A program made the translations under genes and the position numbers. 64,000 nucleotides of DNA, from assembly GCF_900188085.1 (NCBI RefSeq), contig NZ_FZOU01000011.1, positions 1-64,000 of the forward strand. Direction: 5' to 3'. Of the stretch, positions 32,038 through 42,882 are shown piece by piece (positions within the stretch are counted from its first letter, which is position 1; each line of letters starts with the position of its first letter). Under the pieces are notes generated by a model, which made no database searches, was not told the DNA's origin, and saw only the letters and a program-made list of their open reading frames with translations. This DNA is from Granulicella rosea (GTDB taxonomy: Bacteria > Acidobacteriota > Terriglobia > Terriglobales > Acidobacteriaceae).

Positions 32038-33849
32038 GTGAACTCTACGCCCGACAGCCTCGATTCAACGCCGAATTCCGCCGTGACCGCCTACCGCGCC
32101 CGCCAGCAGGAGCTCTCGCTCGAGCAGCAGAACATTCAGACGAAGCGCATGCGTCTGCGCGCGTTGATCTGGGCGGCTCTGCTGCTGATCGCCGCGCTTT
32201 ACGACCAGGCGGCACACCACGGCGCGCACTCGTGGCCGATCCTGCTGCCGGTGGCGCTCATCGCCGGGATCATCCCCTATTACCTCGGGATTCAAAACAA
32301 GCTGCTGCGGATCACGCGGCTGCAGGCCTTCTACGATCGCGGCGTCGCGCGGGCCGATGGGTCGGAGCCGCAGTCCGGGCTGACCGGCGAGGAGTTTCGC
32401 ACCGCCGGCCACCTTTACGACCGCGACCTGAACATCCTTGGGCCGGATTCGCTCTTCGGGCTGCTCGCCACCGTGCGGACCGGCATCGGTCTGCGCGGGC
32501 TGGCGGTGTATCTGCTGCAGCCCGTGCCTCAGACCGGGTCTGCGGCACGGCAGGCGGCGGTGCGCGAACTCGCCCCGCGGTTCGAGCTGCGCGAGCGTAT
32601 CGCGCTGCTGGGCTCATCGCGGTTTCAGGAGGTGAAGGCGACCGTCTTCGATGCATGGCTCGACGAGGCGCCGCCCAGCTTTCCGGGCTGGGTGCGGCCG
32701 GTGCTGGTGGTGACCGCGATGCTGATGGTGGGGATGCTGCTCGCCTCGGCGATCCATACGGCGTGGTGGCCGCTGCTGGCGCCGAACGTGGTCGCGGTCG
32801 CGGCGGTGCAGGCGGGCGTCTCGATGACGGTGCGCAAGCGCGTGCTGGCGGTGCTGGGCGCGTCGAAGGTCGCCGACCAGATGCAGCTCTTTTCGGACGG
32901 GCTGGAGCTGCTTCAGGCGCAGGCGTTCACCGCGCCGAAGCTGGTCGAGCTGCAGCGGCAGGCGCGCGAACCCGACGCCGTCGCGGCGATTCGCGGCATT
33001 CAGAACCAGTTCGTCATCGTCGAACAGCGAACGAAGGAGTACTTCTTCGTCTTCTCGCTGCTACTGGCCGCCGGCACGCAGGCGGCCATCTCCATCGCCG
33101 AGTGGAAGCGCCAGTACGCGCCGGCGATGCGCCAGTGGCTGGCGGCGTGGGGCGAGTTCGAAGCCCTGAACGCGCTCGCGACTTACGCCTTCGAGCACGA
33201 GGCGGACATCTATCCCGAGCTGCTCCCGGCCGATGCGGCTCCGGCGTTCGAGGCGGAGTCGCTCGGTCATCCGCTGCTCCCGGTGAATGCCTGCGTGCGC
33301 AACGACGTGGCGCTGGGCGATGCGACGCGGTTCTACCTCATCAGCGGGTCGAACATGGCGGGTAAGTCCACGTTGCTGCGCGCGGTTGGCGTCAACGCGG
33401 TGCTGGCTTATGCGGGCGCGCCGGTTCGCGCGGCCCGGCTCCGTCTGACGCCGCTGACGCTGGCCGCGTCGCTCGCCCTGACCGACTCGCTCGCCGAGGG
33501 CAAGAGCAAGTTCCTCGCCGAGGTCGAACGTCTGCAACTCACCCTGGACGCCAGCCAGCGCGGCGCGACGCTCTTCCTGATCGACGAGATCTTCAGCGGG
33601 ACGAACTCCACTGACCGCCGGGTGGCCGCAGCCGCGATCCTTGAGCGTCTGCTCGCCAACCACGCCATCGGCGCGCTCAGCACGCATGACCTCGCCCTGA
33701 CGGAGCTCGCCACGCCGGAGGCGCGCGGCCTGAACCTTCACATGGCCAGCCCCGATGCCGACGACCCGCTTGGCTTCGACTACCGGTTGAAGCCCGGCAT
33801 CAACCAAAGCTCGAATGCGCTGGCGATTATTCGCATGATGGGGATGTGA
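32038..33849 (+). CDS. membrane-anchored MutS-family ATPase
   Basis: About 603 aa if the GTG at 32038 is used; the start is uncertain because the frame is open back into the SRP RNA region. Two N-terminal membrane spans (residues about 35-80), another pair around 220-265, then the MutS ATPase at the C-terminus: Walker A SGSNMAGKSTLLRAVG, Walker B LFLIDEIFSGTNSTDRR, and the D-loop His in ALSTHDLALTEL. It lacks the mismatch-recognition domain, so it is not classical MutS. Such proteins are common in Acidobacteria and Bacteroidetes; role unknown. Confidence 0.85.
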   Translation: MNSTPDSLDSTPNSAVTAYRARQQELSLEQQNIQTKRMRLRALIWAALLLIAALYDQAAHHGAHSWPILLPVALIAGIIPYYLGIQNKLLRITRLQAFYDRGVARADGSEPQSGLTGEEFRTAGHLYDRDLNILGPDSLFGLLATVRTGIGLRGLAVYLLQPVPQTGSAARQAAVRELAPRFELRERIALLGSSRFQEVKATVFDAWLDEAPPSFPGWVRPVLVVTAMLMVGMLLASAIHTAWWPLLAPNVVAVAAVQAGVSMTVRKRVLAVLGASKVADQMQLFSDGLELLQAQAFTAPKLVELQRQAREPDAVAAIRGIQNQFVIVEQRTKEYFFVFSLLLAAGTQAAISIAEWKRQYAPAMRQWLAAWGEFEALNALATYAFEHEADIYPELLPADAAPAFEAESLGHPLLPVNACVRNDVALGDATRFYLISGSNMAGKSTLLRAVGVNAVLAYAGAPVRAARLRLTPLTLAASLALTDSLAEGKSKFLAEVERLQLTLDASQRGATLFLIDEIFSGTNSTDRRVAAAAILERLLANHAIGALSTHDLALTELATPEARGLNLHMASPDADDPLGFDYRLKPGINQSSNALAIIRMMGM

Positions 33850-33858
33850 GAAAGACAA

Positions 33859-33884
33859 AAGCAGATTCCCTGCGGGAATGACAA
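33859..33884 (+). repeat. ATTCCCTGCGGGAAT palindromic repeat, copy 1
   Basis: AAGCAGATTCCCTGCGGGAA then TGACAA. The core ATTCCC-TGC-GGGAAT is a small hairpin. Related copies are at 34998-35023 (degenerate) and, as an inverted pair, at 38261-38336. Confidence 0.65.
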
Positions 33885-33947
33885 CCGAAAAGCACGACCC
33901 GGCGCGGCCCTTGCTGGTCCTACCACTCGACGTGTACTCTTTCCGCC

Positions 33948-34985
33948 ATGCGTACTTCTCTGCTTGCCGCCGTTCTTCTTCTCTCTGTCGCCGCCGTTGC
34001 GCAGGACGTCCACGTGAAGGTCTCGCCCAGCGTGAAGACGGGCATCGAGGGCACGAACGAGTTCCCCACGATTCAGAATGCGCTCGACCACCATCCCTTC
34101 GCCGGGCCTGGAGGACGCGTCTTTATCGAGATCGAACCCGGAACGTATCATGAGCGCGTCATCGTCACCCAGAACCACCAGAACGTGACGCTGCTGGGCA
34201 TGGGCGCTAAGCCCGAAGACACCGTCATCACCGCCGGCATGAACGCCAAGATGGCCGGGGGCACCTTCTTCACCGAGACCGCGGAGATCAACGGCGACGG
34301 CTTCGAGGCCGACAACCTGACATTCGAGAACTCCGCCGGCAATACCGGACCGGCCGTCGCGGCCGCCGTCCGGGCCGACCGCGCCGTCTTCAAGCACTGC
34401 CGTTTCCTCGGCCATCAGGACACGCTCTTCGCCGACTACGGCCGCCAATACTACGTCGACTCCTACATCACCGGCGTCGTGGACTACATCTTCGGCGCGG
34501 GCACGGCGGTCTTCGAGCGCGATGTGCTGGAGTCGAACGGACCCGGCTTCGTCACCGCGCAGTCGCGCACGGCGGCCGACCAGACCAGCGGATACGTCAT
34601 CCTGAACAGCAAGGTGACCAGCGCCATCGATCAGAACGCAGGACCGTTGGACCCGTCCACACCGGGCGCGAAGAGCGCGGCCTCGGCAAAGAAGGCCATC
34701 AGCCTGGGGCGTCCCTGGCGGCCTTATGCCCGCGTCATCTTTATCAACACGGAGCTTTCCGCCGACGTGAGTCCGGCGGGTTGGAACAACTGGGGCAAGG
34801 CCAGCAACGAGAAGACCGCCTACTACGCCGAGTCGGGCAACACCGGCCCGGGCGCGAAATCCGGCGACCGCGTGAAGTGGGCGCATCAGCTCAGCCCGGC
34901 GGAGGTGCAGATGTACCTGCCTGCGCAGTTTTTGAAGGGTAAAGACAACTGGAACCCCGTGGCCGAGGCGGCTCGGCTGCCTTAG
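33948..34985 (+). CDS. secreted pectinesterase (CE8)
   Basis: 345 aa with signal peptide MRTSLLAAVLLLSVAAVAQD. Removes methyl esters from pectin in a right-handed parallel beta-helix. Active-site motifs: GHQDTLF (first Asp), YITGVVDYIFG (second Asp), GRPWRPYARV (Arg) and the oxyanion Gln in VTAQSR. FEADNLTFENSAG is the standard substrate strand. TTGCTG (33911) and TACTCT (33935-33940) lie 18 bases apart, ending 7 bases before the ATG with no SD, so the mRNA may be leaderless. Suggests plant-material degradation. Confidence 0.92.
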   Translation: MRTSLLAAVLLLSVAAVAQDVHVKVSPSVKTGIEGTNEFPTIQNALDHHPFAGPGGRVFIEIEPGTYHERVIVTQNHQNVTLLGMGAKPEDTVITAGMNAKMAGGTFFTETAEINGDGFEADNLTFENSAGNTGPAVAAAVRADRAVFKHCRFLGHQDTLFADYGRQYYVDSYITGVVDYIFGAGTAVFERDVLESNGPGFVTAQSRTAADQTSGYVILNSKVTSAIDQNAGPLDPSTPGAKSAASAKKAISLGRPWRPYARVIFINTELSADVSPAGWNNWGKASNEKTAYYAESGNTGPGAKSGDRVKWAHQLSPAEVQMYLPAQFLKGKDNWNPVAEAARLP

Positions 34986-34997
34986 AACGAAAGGCCG

Positions 34998-35023
34998 AAG
35001 CGGATTTCCTGCGGGAACGGCAA
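34998..35023 (+). repeat. ATTCCCTGCGGGAAT palindromic repeat, degenerate copy 2
   Basis: AAGCGGATTTCCTGCGGGAA then CGGCAA, differing from the copy at 33859 at several bases. It follows the pectinesterase stop directly, as copy 1 follows the MutS-like gene. Confidence 0.5.
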
Positions 35024-35120
35024 ACAAAAAGACAAAAGTTCTTGCGTGACAGCGAAGATGTGCATCGTACGGATGTCAGCCGATTCTGGCTCACGACTAC
35101 GGCTCCGAAAGGTCTTCCCC

Positions 35121-35264
35121 ATGCTCATTCTTCTGATCGTTCTGATTCTCGTCTTCGGCTTTGGCGGCGCGCGTCTCGGCCCTGGACTCGGCTACTACGG
35201 CGGCGGCGGCATCTCGCTGATCCTGACCATCGTTCTCATCCTGCTGTTGCTGAAGGTCATCTAG
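35121..35264 (+). CDS. DUF3309-like small membrane protein
   Basis: 47 aa from ATG 35121 with AAAGGT upstream. Two hydrophobic helices (MLILLIVLILVFGFGG and GISLILTIVLILLLLKVI) are joined by a Gly-rich turn LGPGLGYYGGG, the DUF3309 signature. Function unknown. Confidence 0.7.
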   Translation: MLILLIVLILVFGFGGARLGPGLGYYGGGGISLILTIVLILLLLKVI

Positions 35265-35276
35265 TTTTCGGGCCGA

Positions 35277-36818
<1,542 letters not shown>

Positions 36819-36831
36819 TCAGCCACGCGTG

Positions 36832-36928
36832 CTGTCATCCTGAGCGTAGCGAGGGACCTGCTTTTCGCCTGGAGATGCGTCAATACTCCGGGCAAACAGC
36901 AGGTCCTTCGCTGCGCTCAGGATGACAG
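36832..36928. repeat. REP-like inverted pair (CCTGAGCG family)
   Basis: CTGTCATCCTGAGCGTAGCG at the left and CGCTGCGCTCAGGATGACAG at the right enclose GGGACCTGC...GCAGGTCC, forming a long imperfect hairpin around about 40 bases. Located between GH1 and glgA, on the same strand. Other copies at 26967, 42800, 43201, 53303, 55279, 57516 and 62102. Confidence 0.85.
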
Positions 36929-37032
36929 ACGACGACGTGGTTCCAGGGGCTGCAGTGTGCGAGCTTTCAGTCGCTGGGGTATGCTCTCCTTGCGGTTCAT
37001 TCGCATCACACGAAGCACGAGAGGTTGCACAC

Positions 37033-38247
37033 ATGCGAGTCGGTCTGATGACGCGGGAGTACCCGCCCAACGTATATGGCGGCGCCGGCGTTCACGTCGA
37101 GTACCTGTCGCTTGAGCTCGCCAGGAAGATCGAGGTCGAGGTCCACTGCTGGGGCACGCAGCATGAGGACATCGGCGACCTGCATGTGCGCGGCGATGAG
37201 CCGCCGCCGTCGGTCACCGGAGATACGAAGGAGAAGTTCAAGGCAGCCGTCGATGCCTTTGCGCTGAACCTCTCGCAGATGAAGTCGCTTGCGGCGATCG
37301 ACGTCATTCACACGCACACCTGGTACGTGTCGATGGCTGGCTTTCTCGCCAAGAAGCTCTTCCAGATTCCGTTCGTGCTGACGACGCACTCGCTGGAACC
37401 GCTGCGCGCGTGGAAGGCCGAGCAGCTCGGCTCGGGCTATGCGCTTTCAAGCTGGATGGAGCGCACGGCGATCCTCGACGCCGACGCGATCATCGCGGTC
37501 TCGAACGGCACCAAGGCCGACATTCAGAAGGCGTACCCGGATGTCGATCCCGCGAAGATTCATGTGATCTACAACGGCATCGACCTCGAGCAGTACCAGC
37601 AGACGGCGGACACGGACGCGCTGACGAAGTATGGCGTCGATGCGACGAAGCCCTATGTGCTCTTCGTCGGGCGCATCACGCGGCAGAAGGGCGTGACGCA
37701 TCTGGTCGAGGCGATCCAGTATCTGCCGGCCAATACGCAGGTGGTGCTCTGCGCCGGGGCGCCGGATACGCCGGAGATCGCGACCGAGATGCGCAACCTC
37801 GTCGACGAGGCGCTGAAGCAGAATCCGAACATCGTGTGGATCGAGAAGATGGTGACCAAGCAGGAGGCCATCCAGCTTTATTCGAACTGCGCCGTCTTCG
37901 CGTGTCCGTCGGTTTATGAGCCCTTCGGGATCATCAACCTCGAGGCGATGGCCTGCCGCGCGCCGGTGGTGGCTTCGGCTACGGGAGGGATTCTGGAGGT
38001 GGTGGTCGAGGGCGAGACAGGCTACCTCGTGCCCTTCACGCCCGATCCAGTGACGACCTTCCCGAGCGACCCGGCGCAGTTCAGCCGCGATCTCGCGGCG
38101 CCGATTGCGAAGCTGCTGGCCGAGCCGGAGCTGGCGAAGAAGATGGGGCTAGCGGGGCGCAAGAGGGTGGAAGAGAAGTTTTCCTGGACGGCAATCGCGG
38201 ATCAGACGATTGCGCTGTACCGCACGCTGGTGGCTTCGAAGAAGTAG
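37033..38247 (+). CDS. glgA: glycogen synthase-like glycosyltransferase
   Basis: 404 aa from ATG 37033, with GAGAGG 8 bases upstream. GT-B fold: N-terminal MRVGLMTREYPPNVYGGAGV, then the sugar-nucleotide domain with VIYNGIDLEQYQ, LFVGRITRQKGVTHLVEAI and the retaining motif VYEPFGIINLEAMACRAPVV. This matches the actinobacterial/short glycogen synthase group (related to mycobacterial GlgM) rather than the 470-aa E. coli GlgA. Donor (ADP- or UDP-glucose) cannot be read from sequence. Confidence 0.85.
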   Translation: MRVGLMTREYPPNVYGGAGVHVEYLSLELARKIEVEVHCWGTQHEDIGDLHVRGDEPPPSVTGDTKEKFKAAVDAFALNLSQMKSLAAIDVIHTHTWYVSMAGFLAKKLFQIPFVLTTHSLEPLRAWKAEQLGSGYALSSWMERTAILDADAIIAVSNGTKADIQKAYPDVDPAKIHVIYNGIDLEQYQQTADTDALTKYGVDATKPYVLFVGRITRQKGVTHLVEAIQYLPANTQVVLCAGAPDTPEIATEMRNLVDEALKQNPNIVWIEKMVTKQEAIQLYSNCAVFACPSVYEPFGIINLEAMACRAPVVASATGGILEVVVEGETGYLVPFTPDPVTTFPSDPAQFSRDLAAPIAKLLAEPELAKKMGLAGRKRVEEKFSWTAIADQTIALYRTLVASKK

Positions 38248-38260
38248 AGACGACGACAGA

Positions 38261-38336
38261 AGCAGATTCCCTTCGGGAATGACAAGCAAGGGAAGCATTG
38301 CCCTTTTACTTGTCATTTCCGGAGGGAATCTGCTTT
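38261..38336. repeat. ATTCCC-type palindromic repeat, inverted pair
   Basis: AGCAGATTCCCTTCGGGAAT at the left and ATTTCCGGAGGGAATCTGCT at the right, with GACAAG and CTTGTC adjoining the centre, make a near-perfect 26-base inverted repeat. Between glgA and the M13 peptidase gene; likely forms a strong hairpin after glgA. Confidence 0.75.
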
Positions 38337-38385
38337 TGCTTTGAACCACCGCCGCGCCTTGGATGTTCTTGCTAGAATTGCCCCA

Positions 38386-40431
38386 ATGAATCCGCGCATC
38401 GCACTCCCGGCCTTCGCTCTTTGCCTCCTTGCACTTCCCCTCTGCGCCCAGACGGCGCCCGAGACGCACGGCGTCGCCGTCGCCAACATGGATAAGTCGG
38501 TGAAGCCGGGCGACGACTTCTATCGCTACGCCAACGGCGCATGGCTCGACAGGACGGTGATCCCGGCCGACCGCACCAGCATCGGCTCGTTCTCGCTGGT
38601 CGCCAACGTGACGGACAAGCGCGTGGCGGGCATCGTCGCCGAGGCGGCCGCGCACCCGGAGCGCAGCGCGGACGACAGGAAGATGGGCGACCTCTACAAG
38701 GCGTACATGGATGCCGCGGCGGTCGATGCGCGGGGACTTGCGCCCATCAAGCCGTATCTCGAGGCCATCGCCGCCATCAAGACCCAGAAGGAGCTGGCGC
38801 ACGCCCTGGGCCTGACTCTGCGCGCCGACGTCGACGCGCTGAACGCGACCAACTTCCACACCATGAATCTCTTCGGCGTGTGGGTCGCGCCGGGCTTCAA
38901 CGATCCGGACCACTACGCGCCGTACCTGATGCAGGGCGGGCTCTCGCTGCCCGACCAGGCGTACTACCTCACCGACTCGCCCCGCATGAAGACCGTGCGC
39001 GCCGCGCATGAGGCCGATATCGCCGCGCTGCTGAAGCTGGCCGGCTATACCGACACCGAGGCCCGCGCCGCGAAGGTTGTCGCGCTCGAGACCGCCATCG
39101 CGAAGACGCATACGCCGCTGGCCGAGAACGAGGATATCCACAAGGCGAACAACACCTGGACGATGGCCGACTTTCCCGCCAAGGCGCCGGGGCTGGACTG
39201 GGCGACGTACTTCAAGGCGGCGGGCCTCGACACGCAAAAGAGCTTCATCGTGTGGCAGCCCACGGCCTTCACGGGCGAAGCGGCGCTGGTGGCCGGGACC
39301 CCGCTCGATGTCTGGAAGGATTACCTCGCATTCCACCTGATCTACGCCAACGCCGGCGTCATGCCCGCGGCCTTCGCGAACCAGCGCTTCAGCTTCACCC
39401 AGGTGCTGACCGGCGCGCCGCAGCAGCGTCCGCGCGAGCAGCGCGCCGTGGCCTTCGTGAACGGCATGATGGGCGACGCCGTCGGCAAGGACTACGCGAA
39501 GCTCTACTTCTCGCCCGAGGAGAAGGCCAAGGTCCAGCAGCTTGTGCAGAACCTGATCGACGCCTTCCACGTCCGGCTGACGGAGCTGACCTGGATGGCG
39601 CCGGCGACCAAGGCCGAGGCGATCCGGAAGCTCGGCACCCTGAAGGTCTCGGTCGGATACCCGGATACGTGGCGCAGCTACGCCGGACTCGAGATCAAGG
39701 CCGACGACCTCTTCGGCGACGTCCAGCGCGCCGGCCTCTTCGACCTGCACTACGAGCTTTCACGCATCGGCAAGCCGGTCGACCGCAGCGAGTGGTGCAT
39801 GGAGCCGCAGACCGTGAACGCCGTGAACCTGCCGCTCGACAACGGGCTGAACTTTCCTGCCGCGATCCTGCAGCCGCCGTTCTACGACCCGAAGGCGCCG
39901 GACGCGTACAACTATGGCGCGATCGGATCGGTCATTGGGCACGAGATCTCGCATACGTTCGACAGCGAGGGCGCGGCCTTCGACTCCGAGGGCAGGGTCC
40001 GCAATTGGTGGACGCCCGAGGATCTGGCGCACTTCAACGCCTCCACCGCCGCGCTGGCCGCGCAGTACGACAAGTACCAGCTCTTTCCCGATGTGAACGT
40101 GAACGGCAAGCAGACGCTGGGAGAGAACATCGCCGACACGGCCGGCCTGACGGTCGCATACGACGCCTACCACGCGGCCTTGAAGGGAAAACCGGCGCCG
40201 GTCGTCGACGGCCTGACGGGCGATCAGCAGTTCTTCCTCGCCTTCGCGCAGAACTGGGGCACGAAGGCGCGCGAGGCGTCGCTGCGTCAGCAGGTCGCGA
40301 CCGACCCGCATGCGCCGGCGGAGTTCCGCGCAGCCACGGTCCGCAATCTGGACGCGTGGTATGCGGCCTTCCCGATTCAGCCGGCGAATAAGCTGTATCT
40401 CGCGCCCGCCGACCGCGTGCACATCTGGTAG
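38386..40431 (+). CDS. secreted M13-family metallopeptidase (PepO-like)
   Basis: 681 aa with signal peptide ALPAFALCLLALPLCAQ. Zinc site GHEISHTFDSEGAAFD (HExxH) and third ligand Glu in GENIADTAGLTVAYDAY. Also KPGDDFYRYANGAWLDRT and the C-terminal IQPANKLYLAPADRVHIW, normal for the neprilysin family. An extended -10, TGCTAGAAT, ends 7 bases before the ATG and there is no SD, so the mRNA is probably leaderless. Confidence 0.93.
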   Translation: MNPRIALPAFALCLLALPLCAQTAPETHGVAVANMDKSVKPGDDFYRYANGAWLDRTVIPADRTSIGSFSLVANVTDKRVAGIVAEAAAHPERSADDRKMGDLYKAYMDAAAVDARGLAPIKPYLEAIAAIKTQKELAHALGLTLRADVDALNATNFHTMNLFGVWVAPGFNDPDHYAPYLMQGGLSLPDQAYYLTDSPRMKTVRAAHEADIAALLKLAGYTDTEARAAKVVALETAIAKTHTPLAENEDIHKANNTWTMADFPAKAPGLDWATYFKAAGLDTQKSFIVWQPTAFTGEAALVAGTPLDVWKDYLAFHLIYANAGVMPAAFANQRFSFTQVLTGAPQQRPREQRAVAFVNGMMGDAVGKDYAKLYFSPEEKAKVQQLVQNLIDAFHVRLTELTWMAPATKAEAIRKLGTLKVSVGYPDTWRSYAGLEIKADDLFGDVQRAGLFDLHYELSRIGKPVDRSEWCMEPQTVNAVNLPLDNGLNFPAAILQPPFYDPKAPDAYNYGAIGSVIGHEISHTFDSEGAAFDSEGRVRNWWTPEDLAHFNASTAALAAQYDKYQLFPDVNVNGKQTLGENIADTAGLTVAYDAYHAALKGKPAPVVDGLTGDQQFFLAFAQNWGTKAREASLRQQVATDPHAPAEFRAATVRNLDAWYAAFPIQPANKLYLAPADRVHIW

Positions 40432-40457
40432 GTTGAACGAAAGCAAAGCGTACCTCA

Positions 40458-40510
40458 GCGGCTAAAGCCGCAGGACGAAGCCGCTTGGATGGCACGGCTG
40501 AAGCCGTGCC
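40458..40510. repeat. pair of small palindromes (GCGGCTAAAGCCGC type)
   Basis: GCGGCTAAAGCCGC (40458-40471) and GGCACGGCTGAAGCCGTGCC (40491-40510) are compact hairpins with 4-base loops. They follow the M13 gene and precede the CxxC gene; possible transcription end or an intergenic repeat family. Confidence 0.55.
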
Positions 40511-40600
40511 CTTAACAAAACGTTCTGGGAAGAGCCCGAATTTGCAGTGCGGAAGGCCATTCCCTGGACCCTGTTTCCCTGAGTCCTACTTCCTGTCTTT

Positions 40601-40936
40601 ATGCCCTTGACCATTGCCGCAATCCGCACCGGAACCGACCCCCAGGGCCCTCTGCCCGAGGGGTCGTTCCACCGCACGCTCGACGAGCAGATCGTCTGCC
40701 AGAAGTGCGACGCCACCTACAACCTCGTCGCGGACTACGAACAGTCGACGACGAAGTTCTTCGAGGAAGACTCGCGCCGCTACCTGCAGCTTCTGCGCAA
40801 GACCATCGCCATGGGACATATCCAGGGGCACAAGTTCAGCCACTTCGAGACCAACGGCGTGGTCGTCCAGGCGATCACAAAGTCGGACGGTCCGGTCGAG
40901 CTGGGCGCGAAGCCCCGGCGCGCAGGCGTAGAATAG
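40601..40936 (+). CDS. conserved small protein with CxxC, upstream of rimO
   Basis: 111 aa. Seen: SFHRTLDEQIVCQKCDATYN with a single CxxC, then a helical region LQLLRKTIAMGHIQGHKFS. No signal peptide. Not recognised as a named family. Its stop is 5 bases before the rimO start, so the two are likely coupled. The CxxC alone could be a metal or redox site but a partner pair is missing. Confidence 0.65.
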   Translation: MPLTIAAIRTGTDPQGPLPEGSFHRTLDEQIVCQKCDATYNLVADYEQSTTKFFEEDSRRYLQLLRKTIAMGHIQGHKFSHFETNGVVVQAITKSDGPVELGAKPRRAGVE

Positions 40937-40941
40937 AGAAT

Positions 40942-42762
40942 GTGACATCCACGCCCATTCTCGAAGCTCCCGTTCCTGTAGCGACCCGCCCCAAAGTCGG
41001 TTTTGTCTCGCTTGGCTGCCCCAAAAACCTCGTCGACTCCGAGGTGATGATGGGCATGCTCCACCACAACGGCGCGGAGCTGACCCCGCGCGCCGAGGAT
41101 GCCGAGATCATCGTCATCAACACGTGCAGTTTCATCGATTCGGCCAAGCAGGAGTCGGTGAACACGATCCTAGAGATGGTGCAGCACAAGACGCAGAACG
41201 GCGGCAAGGCCCAGCGCATCGTCGTGGCGGGCTGCCTGGTCGAGCGCTATCGGGACGAGATTCGCAAGAATATCCCGGAGGTCGATGCGGTCGTCGGCAC
41301 GGGCGAGCTTGAGGGCATCCTCGCCGCGGCGGGCCTGACGCCGAGCGGCCATGCGAACAACTCGCCGTTCACGATTCTGCCGCAGGGATTCTCGTCCGTC
41401 GGCGCCCAGCCCCAGATTGAAGCGCACATCCAGCATGATCTTTCGGTCATGAATCCGCCGCTGGTCGACGACACGACCGTGCACCGGGCGCTGGTTTCGC
41501 GTGCGCCCAGCGCCGTCTCGCAGCACTCGCGTCCGCTGGCCAATCCCGAGTCGGACGCTGAGGTTGCTCCGCAGCTTCGCATCTCCAGCGAAAGGTCGAT
41601 TCAGGCGGAGATCGCGAAGTCGCTCGCCGAGACGGGGACGACGCACGGCGAGGAGCCGCTGGCGCATGCAGGCGACCACGTCGCGCATGTCAGTCATCCG
41701 GACAAGCCCGCCATCAGCTACCGCGCCGAGGGCGATGCGCGCGAGCAGTCCGGGCGATTCTCGCGCGAGGCCTGGGACGGCGCGACGGCCGCGCTGCCCG
41801 ACTACCTCTACTCGGACGCGACGCCGCGCATCCTGACCACGCCGCGCGCGTCGGCCTACATCAAGATCGCCGAGGGCTGCGACCACCCCTGCACCTTCTG
41901 CATCATCCCGCAGTTGCGCGGCAAGTTCCGCTCGCGGCGCATGGGTTCGATCGTCGCCGAGGCCCAGAACCTGATCGCGCAGGGCGTGCGTGAGATTACG
42001 CTGATCGGCCAGGACACGACCTGCTACGGCGAAGACCTGGGCCTGAAGGACGGGCTTGCGCAGCTTCTGGACGCGCTCGCCGTGCTGCCCGGCCTGCGCT
42101 GGCTGCGCTTCCTTTACACCTATCCCAACAAGGTGACGACGCGCCTGCTCGAGACGATGGCGAAGCATGACACCATCGCCAAGTACCTGGACGTGCCACT
42201 GCAGCACGCCAGCCCCGCGGTGCTGAAGCGCATGAAGCGAGGCGGCAACGCGCAGATCTTCCTGGACCTGATCGCCAAGGCGCGGCGGATCGTGCCGGGC
42301 ATCGTGGTGCGCACCAGCTTCATCGTCGGCTTCCCCGGCGAGACCGAGGCCGACTTTGAGGAGCTGTGCGCCTTCGTCAAGGCAGCCGAGATCGACTGGC
42401 TGGGCGTCTTCACCTATTCGGACGAAGAGGGCGCGAAGGCCTTCGAGCTGGCCTCCGAACTTAAGGTTCCGAAGCGTACGATCGAAGCCCGCCGCCGCAA
42501 GCTGATGCGGATTCAGCAGAAGGTCAGCATGAAGTCCAAGGCCGCATGGGTTGGCCGCGAGATCGACCTGCTCGTCGAAGGCGAAAGCGAAGAGACCGAG
42601 CTGCTGTGGCAGGGCCGTACCCCGCTGCACGCGCCGGAGATCGACGGCAAGGTGCTCATCAACGACTTCGGGCCGCATGAAGAGCTGGTACCGGGAACGT
42701 TCTATCGGGCGGAGATTACCGAGTCGCATGACTACGATGTGGTGGCGCGGATCATCGAGTAG
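40942..42762 (+). CDS. rimO: ribosomal protein S12 methylthiotransferase with large insertion
   Basis: About 606 aa from GTG 40942. RimO adds a methylthio group to an Asp of S12 using two Fe-S clusters. Seen: GFVSLGCPKNLVDSE and NTCSFIDSAKQESV and VAGCLVERY (first cluster), then IAEGCDHPCTFCIIPQLRGK (radical-SAM CxxxCxxC), and C-terminal TRAM (ELLWQGRTPLHAPEIDG). Usual RimO is about 440-460 aa. The extra part is about 140 residues (roughly bases 41330-41790) between the N-terminal domain and radical-SAM core, lacking Cys and of mixed polar composition. Confidence 0.9.
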   Translation: MTSTPILEAPVPVATRPKVGFVSLGCPKNLVDSEVMMGMLHHNGAELTPRAEDAEIIVINTCSFIDSAKQESVNTILEMVQHKTQNGGKAQRIVVAGCLVERYRDEIRKNIPEVDAVVGTGELEGILAAAGLTPSGHANNSPFTILPQGFSSVGAQPQIEAHIQHDLSVMNPPLVDDTTVHRALVSRAPSAVSQHSRPLANPESDAEVAPQLRISSERSIQAEIAKSLAETGTTHGEEPLAHAGDHVAHVSHPDKPAISYRAEGDAREQSGRFSREAWDGATAALPDYLYSDATPRILTTPRASAYIKIAEGCDHPCTFCIIPQLRGKFRSRRMGSIVAEAQNLIAQGVREITLIGQDTTCYGEDLGLKDGLAQLLDALAVLPGLRWLRFLYTYPNKVTTRLLETMAKHDTIAKYLDVPLQHASPAVLKRMKRGGNAQIFLDLIAKARRIVPGIVVRTSFIVGFPGETEADFEELCAFVKAAEIDWLGVFTYSDEEGAKAFELASELKVPKRTIEARRRKLMRIQQKVSMKSKAAWVGREIDLLVEGESEETELLWQGRTPLHAPEIDGKVLINDFGPHEELVPGTFYRAEITESHDYDVVARIIE

Positions 42763-42799
42763 ACTGACTCGCTTGGGGTGTCTGCCTTGCTTTTTGGCT

Positions 42800-42829
42800 G
42801 TCATCCTTCGCGAAGCGGAGGATCTGCTT
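42800..42829 (+). repeat. left inverted repeat flanking the GIY-YIG gene
   Basis: Starts GTCATCCTTCGCGAAGCGGA and ends GGATCTGCTT. It is the exact reverse complement of 43201-43230 over all 30 bases; similarity extends weakly outwards. The core CTTCGCGAAG is itself a palindrome. Confidence 0.9.
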
Positions 42830-42882
42830 CTGTCTTTGCTTTGCCGTTGCCTTTGCTTCGACAGTCCCCTAACCTAACGCAC

